Assembly: GCA_945861315.1 (NCBI GenBank)
Contig: CAMAUB010000026.1
Span: forward strand, 1 to 11,480
Direction of reading: 5' to 3'
From: Chlamydia trachomatis
Lineage (GTDB): Bacteria; Chlamydiota; Chlamydiia; Chlamydiales; JAAKFR01
Length of the DNA: 11,480 nt
A program made the position numbers and the translations under genes. Each line of letters starts with the position of its first letter. Position 1 is the stretch's first letter. This document shows positions 1 to 5,922 of the stretch, in pieces. Below the pieces are notes generated by a model. It was not told where the DNA came from. It searched no databases and worked only from the letters and a program-made list of their open reading frames with translations.

Positions 1-6
1 ATTGAT

Positions 7-681
7 ATGATAAAAGAGAGTGGATATCAAGAGAAAATTGAATTGGCCGCACCTTGGCTAGATCAAGTAATCGATTTGATTAAAAAGGACCTGAAAAATG
101 AGCATTTAAAAATCGATAAAGATTTTTGCAGGCGCTACTTTTTAGGAAAGAGTGCCAATATGGTTACAATAGGGGAAATGGTGGAAGCTTATATCAAAGA
201 TATTGCCTCTGGAAATATCGGACTTGGTGAATTTATTACATCACGTTGGATCTTAAAAAACACAGATGTCTACGGTTTTTTTGAAGAGAAGCTGGCAAAG
301 CTCAACCCTGATTTCGATAAATTGCCTGAACTTGATGATGCATTAGCTAGATCTCTTATGAATGAATCAATTGCTCAGTTTGGAGCTGTTAAAACCTACC
401 TTTTCTCTCTTTTCAACTCAGTTGTATTCACCGATGAACTATATGGTGAGCTTCGAAAGAGTGCATTGGTCAAATCAGATCAGGTGAAAGAGGAGAAAGA
501 TAAGCTGCAGGTGGAGCGTTCACTTCAGCTGATGCAGAAGCGACACACTCGCGAGCTTGCAGCCTTAAATGATAGACATGAAAAGAAGATGAGTGGTTTG
601 CAGAAGAAGTACCTAAGTGATACAGAACTCTTAAAAAAGCAGATCCGCACTCTTCAAACAAAGTGCATAAATGACGGATGA
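7..681 (+). CDS. Hypothetical protein with C-terminal coiled coil
   Basis: I do not recognise a characterised function. The 224-residue product has a helical, soluble-looking N-terminal part (about 1-150) and a highly charged Lys/Glu/Gln-rich tail (about 155-220) with heptad-like spacing that should form a coiled coil. No signal peptide or membrane segment is visible. The frame stays open to the left edge of the window, so the true start may lie upstream; ATG at 7 is simply the first one available. The stop codon overlaps the start of tadA by 11 bp, so the two are probably co-transcribed. In C. trachomatis the deaminase gene lies beside a cluster of chlamydia-specific proteins of the DUF720 type, some of them reported type III secretion substrates. 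This gene could be a diverged counterpart, but that rests on position and general character, not on a motif. Confidence 0.75.
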   Translation: MIKESGYQEKIELAAPWLDQVIDLIKKDLKNEHLKIDKDFCRRYFLGKSANMVTIGEMVEAYIKDIASGNIGLGEFITSRWILKNTDVYGFFEEKLAKLNPDFDKLPELDDALARSLMNESIAQFGAVKTYLFSLFNSVVFTDELYGELRKSALVKSDQVKEEKDKLQVERSLQLMQKRHTRELAALNDRHEKKMSGLQKKYLSDTELLKKQIRTLQTKCINDG

Positions 682-1135
682 TGAACTCTTTATGCAAGCA
701 GCTCTTACTGAGGCGAAAAAAGCGTATCGCGTAGGAGAGGTTCCAGTTGGAGCTGTGGTTGTCTTTGAAAATCAGATCATTGCACGTGGTCACAATCAAG
801 TAGAGCTTTTAAAAGATGCGACAGCTCATGCGGAGATGTTAGTTATTGGCTCAGCAGCCAATGCGCTTGAAAACTGGCGTCTGCTTGGAACAACGCTCTA
901 TTGCACAATCGAGCCATGTACGATGTGCGCAGGTGCGATGCTCTTATCGCGCATCAAACGTTTGGTCTTTGGTGCGCGTGATTTGCGTCATGGAGCGTGT
1001 GGTAGCTGGATTGACCTGTTTGAAACCAAACATCCCACGCACTTTATTGAGATTACCTCAGGCATTTTGGAAGGGGAGTGTGCAAATCTTATGACGGAGT
1101 TTTTCCATGAAAGAAGAAATTCTAAGACTTCTTGA
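671..1135 (+). CDS. tadA: tRNA-specific adenosine deaminase TadA
   Basis: This is a zinc-dependent deaminase that converts the wobble adenosine of tRNA-Arg(ACG) to inosine so that one tRNA reads several CGN codons. The 154-residue product is close to the family's usual length. It carries the cytidine/deoxycytidylate deaminase signature: His53-Ala-Glu55 (zinc ligand and proton-shuttling Glu) and Pro82-Cys83-Thr-Met-Cys86 (two zinc ligands). The G-E-V-P-V-G-A segment at 22-28 and Asn42 in the R-G-H-N stretch are also typical of TadA rather than of free-base cytosine deaminases, although chlamydial copies are often labelled cytosine deaminase. No strong ribosome binding site precedes ATG 671; its 11-bp overlap with the preceding gene suggests translational coupling. 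Its 3' end overlaps the next small gene by 29 bp. Confidence 0.93.
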   Translation: MTDDELFMQAALTEAKKAYRVGEVPVGAVVVFENQIIARGHNQVELLKDATAHAEMLVIGSAANALENWRLLGTTLYCTIEPCTMCAGAMLLSRIKRLVFGARDLRHGACGSWIDLFETKHPTHFIEITSGILEGECANLMTEFFHERRNSKTS

Positions 1136-1337
1136 TGAAATCTGCGATGCTCAACATTTGAAGATGCTTAAATGTGGGCGCAACTTTGTGCCCAACCTTA
1201 CAATAGAAGATGCATTGCAGCCATGCGACTATCCGCAGCTGGAGGTTAATCCCCACTTTCGTTATGAAGAGGGCGTCTTAGAAGGGGTTCAAACAACTAG
1301 GGCAGCTCTGCTCAATCTCTTTTCCAGGGAAAGCTAA
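1107..1337 (+). CDS. Small conserved-looking hypothetical protein
   Basis: The 76-residue product is soluble, with a charged N-terminal helix (1-16), two cysteines close together in the sequence (13 and 23) and a further one at 40, and no recognisable domain. Three things argue that the gene is real. GGAG at 1096-1099 is spaced 7 nt from ATG 1107. The frame begins inside the end of tadA, as expected for a coupled operon gene. It also fills a stretch that would otherwise be empty between tadA and the rhomboid gene. Its last 26 bp overlap, in the opposite orientation, the end of the rhomboid-family gene. I cannot assign a function. It could be a small operon partner of TadA, or simply a lineage-specific protein. 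Confidence 0.62.
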   Translation: MKEEILRLLDEICDAQHLKMLKCGRNFVPNLTIEDALQPCDYPQLEVNPHFRYEEGVLEGVQTTRAALLNLFSRES

Positions 1338-1962
1338 GATGCCAGACAAAGTGTCCAATTAAGAGCGCCCACAAAATTGCAGCCAGATCGCCAAGAAAGG
1401 GGATCCATTGACCATTGGCTAAATTCAGTACAAGAGCAAGTCCTAGAACAACAAGAATAAGCCACTTTGCCTTCATGCGAACAACAAAGAGGAAAAAAAG
1501 TTGCATATTCGGATAGATCATCGCCCAGATTGTCAAAAGGGCAAAGACTGGCGGGCCAGAACCTACTAAGATCGCATTACTAGATGAGAGATAGATCCCA
1601 AGTAATACCACAAGACCTGCTACAAATCCTGAGGTGAGGTAGAAGATGTAGAAGGCGCGATTGCCATAACGGTCGGCAATTTCTGATCCAGCAAACCAGA
1701 GGATAAACATATTGAAGAGCAGGTTGATCAGAAAGAAAATTGAAATTCCCGCACCAACGGTATGGACAAAAAAATAGGTGAGCGGCTGCCAAAGCCAACC
1801 CTTTAAGATGCCATAATAAGAGAGAGCAAACCATGCGCCAGGTCCAAGCATTTTAAGAGAGCTCATTACAAACAGGGTTGCAATTGGTGAAAGAATTGAT
1901 ACCACACATGTAATCCAAATCAAGATCTTAACACTCATTGGAGTCGTGCTAGGTCCAATCAT
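1312..1962 (-). CDS. Rhomboid-family membrane protein, probable pseudoprotease
   Basis: The 216-residue protein has about six hydrophobic segments and the sequence plan of a bacterial rhomboid. There is a W-x-x-x-T-Y-x-F-x-H region at 58-67, a TM2 core N80-L-L-F-N84-M followed by G92-S-E-I-A-D-R-Y-G, a G-x-G-x-x-x-F-A-L-L segment at 134-143, and a final helix from about 189. Active rhomboids are intramembrane serine proteases with a Ser-His dyad (GxSG in TM4, His in TM6) and an oxyanion His in TM2. When aligned by eye to E. coli GlpG, the serine position is Gly136, the TM6 histidine position is Phe189 and the TM2 histidine position is Asn80; only Asn84 of the TM2 motif remains. The protein is therefore probably an inactive, derlin/iRhom-like membrane chaperone or adaptor. 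ATG 1962 is preceded by a purine-rich GGGGA about 9 nt upstream. It diverges from pncB. Confidence 0.8.
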   Translation of the reverse strand: MIGPSTTPMSVKILIWITCVVSILSPIATLFVMSSLKMLGPGAWFALSYYGILKGWLWQPLTYFFVHTVGAGISIFFLINLLFNMFILWFAGSEIADRYGNRAFYIFYLTSGFVAGLVVLLGIYLSSSNAILVGSGPPVFALLTIWAMIYPNMQLFFLFVVRMKAKWLILVVLGLALVLNLANGQWIPFLGDLAAILWALLIGHFVWHLSFPWKRD

Positions 1963-1965
1963 CGC

Positions 1966-1994
1966 TTGCTTCCCCTTTCACTCTTTGCTATCTT
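1966..1994 (+). promoter_or_regulatory. Predicted sigma-70-type promoter of pncBA
   Basis: TTGCTT (1966-1971) and TATCTT (1989-1994) are separated by 17 bp, and a TG at 1986-1987 makes an extended -10 element. The predicted start of transcription, about 7 nt after the -10, falls almost exactly on the pncB start codon at 2002. No ribosome binding site is present, so the message may be leaderless or nearly so. The -35 element lies at the very start of the divergent rhomboid gene, and its own promoter must overlap this region. Confidence 0.5.
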
Positions 1995-2001
1995 GTAGCT
2001 C

Positions 2002-3468
2002 ATGTCCCATCTCCATTCCAGAGCTTTATTGACCGATTTGTATGAGCTTATCATGGCTAATGCTTACTGGAAAAGAAAAATGACAGATGACTTGGCTGTC
2101 TTTCATCTTTTTTTTCGCAGGCAACCCTTCAATGGAGGTTATTGCATTGCAGCAGGACTTGAGAGCATTATTGACTATCTCAATAAGTGGCATTTTGAAA
2201 CGTCAGATCTCGACTATCTCTCAACACTCAAAGCTGATGGAGGTGATCCTCTTTTTGAAGAGGGCTTTTTGACATACCTGAGTAAAATGAAGTTTTCATG
2301 CGATATTGATGCTGTTAATGAAGGAGAAGTTGTCTTTCCCTTTGAACCGATGCTTCGTGTCACGGGTCCAATTTTGCAAGCGCAAATTTTAGAATCTCCT
2401 CTGCTTACCCTAATGAACTTTGCCTCCCTTATTGCAACAAAAGCAGCGCGTATGTGCTCAGCAGCCAAAGGAGATGATGTCATTGAGTTCGGACTAAGAC
2501 GTGCACAAGGAACTGACGGTGCCCTAACAGCATCTCGCTCTTGCTATGTTGGTGGTTGTAGTGCCACATCCAATACGCTAGCTGGAAAGCTCTTTAACAT
2601 TCCCGTAAAAGGAACGCACGCCCATAGCTGGGTGATGGCTTTTGAAACAGAATTAGAATCTTTCCAGGCGTATGCAGAAGCGATGCCCCACAATGTTGTT
2701 TTTCTTGTCGATACCTATGACACAATTAAGGGGGTAAAAAATGCCATTAAAGTTGGCAAGTGGTTGAAAAAGCAGGGACGCTCGCTTCTTGGTATTCGCC
2801 TCGACTCTGGTGATCTTAACTTTCTTAGTAATCAAGCACGCAAACTTCTTGATGATGCCGGCTTTTGCGATACGCACATCTTAGTGAGCAATGAGCTAAA
2901 TGAAATGCTCATTGCAGATCTCAAGCAACAAGGAGCAAAAGTCACTCTTTGGGGCGTTGGCACACACCTTGTTACCGGACAATCTCAATCAGCGCTTGAT
3001 GGTGTTTACAAACTCTCAGCAATCAAGAAGAAGGGAGAAACTACTTGGAAACATAGACTCAAATTTTCTGAACAGATGACCAAAATCTCTGATCCGGGCA
3101 TCTTGCAGGTGAGACGCTACCGCGATCCTATTCACGGCTACGTTGCTGATGCTATCTATGATATCCACACTGACTTATCAGATGGTTATAAGATTGTTGA
3201 TCCTCTAGATCCCACCCGTTATCGAAAACTCGACCCAAAATTATCATCTCAAGATCTTCTTGTGCCCATCTTCCGTGACGGAAAAGCCGTCTACACCTCC
3301 CCACCCCTTGACCAAATCAGAGCATATGCCAAAGCACAACTCTCTTTATTCGACGCTAGTATCAAACGATTCTACAATCCTCATCTTTATCCAGTTGGAA
3401 TGGAGAGTTCTCTCTACCAAAGCAAACTCAAACTTGTCAAACAAATCAAAGAAAAGACCACTAAATGA
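2002..3468 (+). CDS. pncB: Nicotinate phosphoribosyltransferase PncB
   Basis: The enzyme joins nicotinate and phosphoribosyl pyrophosphate, with ATP hydrolysis, to give nicotinate mononucleotide: the committing step of the Preiss-Handler NAD salvage pathway in the cytosol. The 488-residue length fits the family. Visible hallmarks are the N-terminal T-D-L-Y-E-L-x-M at 11-18, F-R-R-Q-P-F-N-G-G-Y at 38-47, the E162-F-G-x-R-R-A-Q-G loop, G204-T-H-A-H-S (with the His proposed to be phosphorylated, His207), the R266-L-D-S-G-D-L phosphate/ribose loop and V319-G-T-H-L-V-T-G. All key segments are present, so it should be active. ATG 2002 is kept because the conserved N-terminal motif begins right after it, even though no ribosome binding site is visible. 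Its stop overlaps the pncA start as ATGA, linking the two consecutive salvage steps. Confidence 0.95.
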   Translation: MSHLHSRALLTDLYELIMANAYWKRKMTDDLAVFHLFFRRQPFNGGYCIAAGLESIIDYLNKWHFETSDLDYLSTLKADGGDPLFEEGFLTYLSKMKFSCDIDAVNEGEVVFPFEPMLRVTGPILQAQILESPLLTLMNFASLIATKAARMCSAAKGDDVIEFGLRRAQGTDGALTASRSCYVGGCSATSNTLAGKLFNIPVKGTHAHSWVMAFETELESFQAYAEAMPHNVVFLVDTYDTIKGVKNAIKVGKWLKKQGRSLLGIRLDSGDLNFLSNQARKLLDDAGFCDTHILVSNELNEMLIADLKQQGAKVTLWGVGTHLVTGQSQSALDGVYKLSAIKKKGETTWKHRLKFSEQMTKISDPGILQVRRYRDPIHGYVADAIYDIHTDLSDGYKIVDPLDPTRYRKLDPKLSSQDLLVPIFRDGKAVYTSPPLDQIRAYAKAQLSLFDASIKRFYNPHLYPVGMESSLYQSKLKLVKQIKEKTTK

Positions 3469-3986
3469 GAGCTCTGCTAATCGTGGATCTTCAACAAGAC
3501 TTCCTTCCAGGCGGAGCCCTTCCAGTTCCCAAGGGAGATGAGATCATCTCCATCATCAATGCACTCCAGAAAAACTACGAGCTTGTCATTGCCAGTAAAG
3601 ATTGGCATCCAATTGACCACTGTAGTTTTGACAAAGATTGGCCCCCTCACTGTGTTCAAGGCACACCAGGTGCTGACTTTCCAAAAGAGCTCAATACTGA
3701 GAAGATTAAGGCAACTTTTACCAAAGGGTATGAAACAACATGTGAGGCGTATAGCGCTTTTAAATCTCCAGGTTTGCTGCAGTTTCTTCGGCAAGCAGGT
3801 GTTCAGGAATTAGATATTGTTGGTTTAGCAACGGAGTTTTGTGTCAAGGCTACGGCCCTAGATGCTGTCACAAATGGCTTTATGACACGTGTTATTGCCG
3901 CTGCGTGTCGAGGGATTGGTCCAAATAAGTCAGTTTTCAAGGAAATGGAAGAAGCTGGTATCTCAATAGTGCATATAGTCGATTAA
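3465..3986 (+). CDS. pncA: Nicotinamidase PncA
   Basis: This is an isochorismatase-fold amidohydrolase that turns nicotinamide into nicotinate and ammonia, the substrate of the PncB encoded just upstream. The 173-residue product shows the whole catalytic set. Asp8 lies in I-V-D-L-Q-x-D-F, Lys87 in F-T-K-G and the nucleophile Cys126 in A-T-E-F-C-V-K. The metal-binding cluster is Asp46-x-His48-x-x-x-His52 plus His62 in W-P-P-H-C-V-Q-G-T. Length and order match stand-alone bacterial PncA. It starts inside the pncB stop (ATGA overlap), so translation is probably by re-initiation; no strong ribosome binding site is seen. Its stop codon forms part of the left arm of a long palindrome. Confidence 0.94.
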   Translation: MRALLIVDLQQDFLPGGALPVPKGDEIISIINALQKNYELVIASKDWHPIDHCSFDKDWPPHCVQGTPGADFPKELNTEKIKATFTKGYETTCEAYSAFKSPGLLQFLRQAGVQELDIVGLATEFCVKATALDAVTNGFMTRVIAAACRGIGPNKSVFKEMEEAGISIVHIVD

Positions 3987-4007
3987 ATCCGGACTTAATC
4001 GACTATA
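3974..4007. repeat. 34-bp near-perfect palindrome over the pncA stop
   Basis: The 13-base arms 3974-3986 (TATAGTCGATTAA) and 3995-4007 are exact reverse complements. The 8 bases between them contain the palindrome TCCGGA on the same centre, so 16 of 17 base pairs match around position 3990.5. The pncA stop codon is the last three bases of the left arm. As RNA it would fold into a strong hairpin, but no run of U follows, so it is not a textbook intrinsic terminator. It could stabilise the 3' end of the pncBA message, terminate weakly, or bind a dimeric protein. Confidence 0.7.
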
Positions 4008-4008
4008 A

Positions 4009-4042
4009 TCCTGATTTTCAATGATTTGAAGATTTTCAGGGC
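4009..4042 (+). terminator. Possible imperfect hairpin after pncA
   Basis: A second, weaker inverted repeat follows the palindrome: CCTGA and TTCAA on the left match TTGAA and TCAGG on the right, with unpaired bases between. An A-rich and T-poor stretch follows, so on the plus strand this is not a classical terminator. It may act together with the upstream palindrome to end pncBA transcription before the convergent tRNA-Leu gene. Confidence 0.25.
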
Positions 4043-4049
4043 ACTACAT

Positions 4050-4071
4050 TAAAAATTAAAAAAAGCCTAGA
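4050..4071 (-). terminator. T-rich tract after tRNA-Leu
   Basis: Read on the minus strand, the tRNA-Leu 3' end is followed within a few bases by AGGC, then seven T, then a further T-rich run. There is no separate hairpin beyond the tRNA itself. The acceptor/T arm followed by U-rich RNA could still release polymerase, so this is offered as a possible termination zone only. Confidence 0.3.
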
Positions 4072-4154
4072 TGCTCGGAACAGGACTCGAACCTGCACGG
4101 GATTGCTCCCAAGGGATTTTAAGTCCCTAGTGTCTACCATTCCACCATCCGAGC
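4072..4154 (-). tRNA. tRNA-Leu (anticodon UAA)
   Basis: A class II tRNA folds cleanly. The 7-bp acceptor stem is GCTCGGA/TCCGAGC. The anticodon stem AGGGA/TCCCT encloses the loop CTTAAAA with anticodon TAA. There is a long variable arm GGGA-GCAA-TCCC and a T arm with TTCGAGT. The discriminator base is A, as in leucine tRNAs, and the CCA end is not encoded. It reads UUA codons. It stands alone on the minus strand with its own promoter directly upstream. Confidence 0.96.
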
Positions 4155-4164
4155 GGGAACAAAC

Positions 4165-4192
4165 ATGATAGCCTAGTTGTCTTTTTTTTCAA
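4165..4192 (-). promoter_or_regulatory. Predicted promoter of tRNA-Leu
   Basis: On the minus strand TTGAAA (4187-4192) and TATCAT (4165-4170) are 16 bp apart. The -10 ends 10 nt before the mature tRNA 5' end, a normal position for a tRNA promoter with a short leader. It fills the 39-bp gap after the DUF687-like gene. Confidence 0.6.
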
Positions 4193-4193
4193 A

Positions 4194-5132
4194 TTAGGAA
4201 TCGTATAAAGCGCCACTAATTTTGAACTGGTCGACGTATTTAACACCTGCTTCCATAAGAAATTCAGGAAAGGCTGTAGAGGGAAGAGCAGAGCTAAGCG
4301 GTAAGTATGAGCCAGAAGTAGTGGTACGCCGAATTAAAGGAATTGCATGGTAGCCAACTGTTTTAACACTATCTCTATCGAAGATATGGAGGTTGATAAC
4401 TTGAAGTCCTGTTGTTGCAAAACATGACCAATTAATACAGATTAAAGGGGCAAAAAGAAGAACACGGATGCGTGGAAACAGCTCAGGACGATGCTCTTGG
4501 ATCAATCGAAGTGCTGCAAGAGTATGAACGGCTCCTTCTTTATGCGCGGTCTGCAGAAATTTCTTACCAGGGTTTGCATCAAGGTAATCGATCATCTGTT
4601 GCGCAGCTAGGCAAGATGTTTTAGAGTAGGTCCTTCCCCTTTCTGTTATGACATAGGCCACTGAAAAAGCAGTTGGTTCATCTGATGTGCGAGAGTGGTG
4701 TACACAGTAGATGCGCAAATTTTCTCCAAAGAGGCTGGATAGTCTCGCTGTATCACTACCAGCTTCCTCTATGGTGCAAGACTCTCCATTGATATAGCCA
4801 ATGCGTCCTTGGGCAAATTCTGAGGTGCGTTCAGCAAGGTTGAAGTAGGAGACGCCGGCTCCGCGGCCATGGTATTCTGTTTTTACAACATTTCCGCGAG
4901 CAAAGAAGCCTAGGCGGTGAAGAGCAACATTTAGACGTGGTATATCGTCCAAAACATGAACTTGACCCCATTGATAACCATGAATGCGTGCATCTTCCAT
5001 TTTGGCAAGCTCATATACTTTGCCATAAACACAATTGCGTTGTGCCAGGTCTAAAGAGGCGAAGACTTCAAGAGTTTGTGCTCGCAAAAATTCAGGTGGT
5101 TCTTTTTGTAGAAAAAATGTCGTTGTACTCAT
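4194..5132 (-). CDS. DUF687-like protein, alpha/beta-hydrolase-like
   Basis: This is a 312-residue protein of unknown function. From about 112 to 258 it resembles my recollection of the chlamydia-specific DUF687 family. There is a Y-I-N-G strand near 113-116, an L-S-x-L-x-G-x-N-L-R-I-Y segment at 131-142, and a lipase-like nucleophile-elbow region F192-L-Q-T-A-H-K-E-G-A-V-H-T at 192-204, followed by an R-I-R-V-L-L-F-A-P strand and F251-D-R-D-S. This order (strand, elbow, helix, strand, then an Asp) is that of an alpha/beta hydrolase. The elbow residue that would be the nucleophile is Lys198, not Ser, so enzymatic activity is doubtful. No signal peptide or membrane segment is visible. No good ribosome binding site precedes ATG 5132. 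It follows the LOG-family gene after 68 bp and could be co-transcribed with it. The DUF687 assignment is from memory and needs a profile search. Confidence 0.7.
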   Translation of the reverse strand: MSTTTFFLQKEPPEFLRAQTLEVFASLDLAQRNCVYGKVYELAKMEDARIHGYQWGQVHVLDDIPRLNVALHRLGFFARGNVVKTEYHGRGAGVSYFNLAERTSEFAQGRIGYINGESCTIEEAGSDTARLSSLFGENLRIYCVHHSRTSDEPTAFSVAYVITERGRTYSKTSCLAAQQMIDYLDANPGKKFLQTAHKEGAVHTLAALRLIQEHRPELFPRIRVLLFAPLICINWSCFATTGLQVINLHIFDRDSVKTVGYHAIPLIRRTTTSGSYLPLSSALPSTAFPEFLMEAGVKYVDQFKISGALYDS

Positions 5133-5200
5133 ATGGCCAAAGAAGATGCACTAAAGTATTGAATTTTTACAAGTCATATTTTTTTGTTGTTTGGATATAA

Positions 5201-5878
5201 CTATTGAGAGTCGAGGTCGAAAGCGGGCTCACCACCATGTTTTTTGTAATGAGCTTCGATGGTATTAGCTACAAGGTCGGGATCATCAGTAATGATTAGT
5301 TCATCAACATCAGACTGTGTGATAAATTTCTCTTTGAGAAGTTTATTCCTTATCCATTCCATAAGCCCCTCCCAATGCGATGTTCCGATTAGAAAGATAG
5401 GGAAGCGTTTGATTTTTTTTGTTTGAATAAGTGTCATGGTTTCAAAGAGTTCGTCTAGTGTTCCAAGGCCACCTGGCATAAAAATACATGCTTGAGCATA
5501 GCGAATAAAAAGTACTTTACGGATGAAAAAGTAGCGAAGATGTAGAAGATATTTTCTGTCGATAAAGGGATTTGCATCGTCTTCAAAGGGCAGCTCTATG
5601 CTGATGCCGCAGGAAGGAGCTTTTCCAGCTTGGGCACCCTTATTTGCTGCCTCCATCAGACCTGGGCCTCCTCCCGTAATAATGCCAATGCCTTTTTCAG
5701 CAATTTTTTTGGCGACAGTTTCGGTTAGGGCGTAGTAGGGATGGTCTTTTTGTATGCGGGCAGAACCAAAGATAGAGACAGAGGGGCCAATGTCGGTCAT
5801 GGTCTCAAAGCCGTCAACAAATTCCGAAATAATTCGGAAGATCTTCCAGGAGTCAAAATGTAGTTTATGTTTCGTCAT
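5201..5878 (-). CDS. LOG/TIGR00730-family nucleotide-binding protein
   Basis: The 225-residue product has a Rossmann-like fold of the LOG (lysine-decarboxylase-labelled) family. The marks are V-S-I-F-G-S-A-R at 34-41, T68-G-G-G-P-G-L-M-E-A-A-N-K-G-A, the R120-K121 pair and the diagnostic P135-G-G-L-G-T-L-D-E143. Studied members cleave nucleoside 5'-monophosphates, including cytokinin ribotides, to the free base and ribose 5-phosphate. Lysine decarboxylase activity is not supported for this family. A purine/cytokinin-ribotide phosphoribohydrolase or nucleotide-homeostasis role is the best guess. The frame is open to 5998, but ATG 5878 is chosen: the extra 40 residues are hydrophobic, would lie over the ubiA coding region and are absent from the family. 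No clear ribosome binding site is visible. It diverges from ubiA. Confidence 0.88.
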   Translation of the reverse strand: MTKHKLHFDSWKIFRIISEFVDGFETMTDIGPSVSIFGSARIQKDHPYYALTETVAKKIAEKGIGIITGGGPGLMEAANKGAQAGKAPSCGISIELPFEDDANPFIDRKYLLHLRYFFIRKVLFIRYAQACIFMPGGLGTLDELFETMTLIQTKKIKRFPIFLIGTSHWEGLMEWIRNKLLKEKFITQSDVDELIITDDPDLVANTIEAHYKKHGGEPAFDLDSQ

Positions 5879-5892
5879 GGTTATGCTATAGT
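5864..5892 (+). promoter_or_regulatory. Predicted extended -10 promoter of ubiA-ubiX
   Basis: TGCTATAGT contains a TG-N extended -10 with TATAGT at 5887-5892. A weak -35 (TTTATG, 5864-5869) is 17 bp upstream. Transcription would begin near 5899, just before AAGGA at 5909-5913, consistent with translation of ubiA from ATG 5923. The divergent LOG-family gene begins within the same sequence. Confidence 0.45.
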
Positions 5893-5922
5893 TACCCTTT
5901 ATTAATGCAAGGATTGGATAAA

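Noticed and set aside
470..799. Antisense 109-codon frame over the first gene and tadA
   Set aside because: It is opposite two better-supported genes, with no ribosome binding site and no recognisable domain.
3974..4007. Palindrome as a dif-type or attachment site
   Set aside because: The sequence does not resemble XerC/XerD arms, and no integrase or duplicated flank is present. It is kept as an unexplained palindrome instead.
4072..4154. tRNA-Leu as an integration site of a mobile element
   Set aside because: No repeat of the tRNA 3' end, integrase or transposase is visible on either side.
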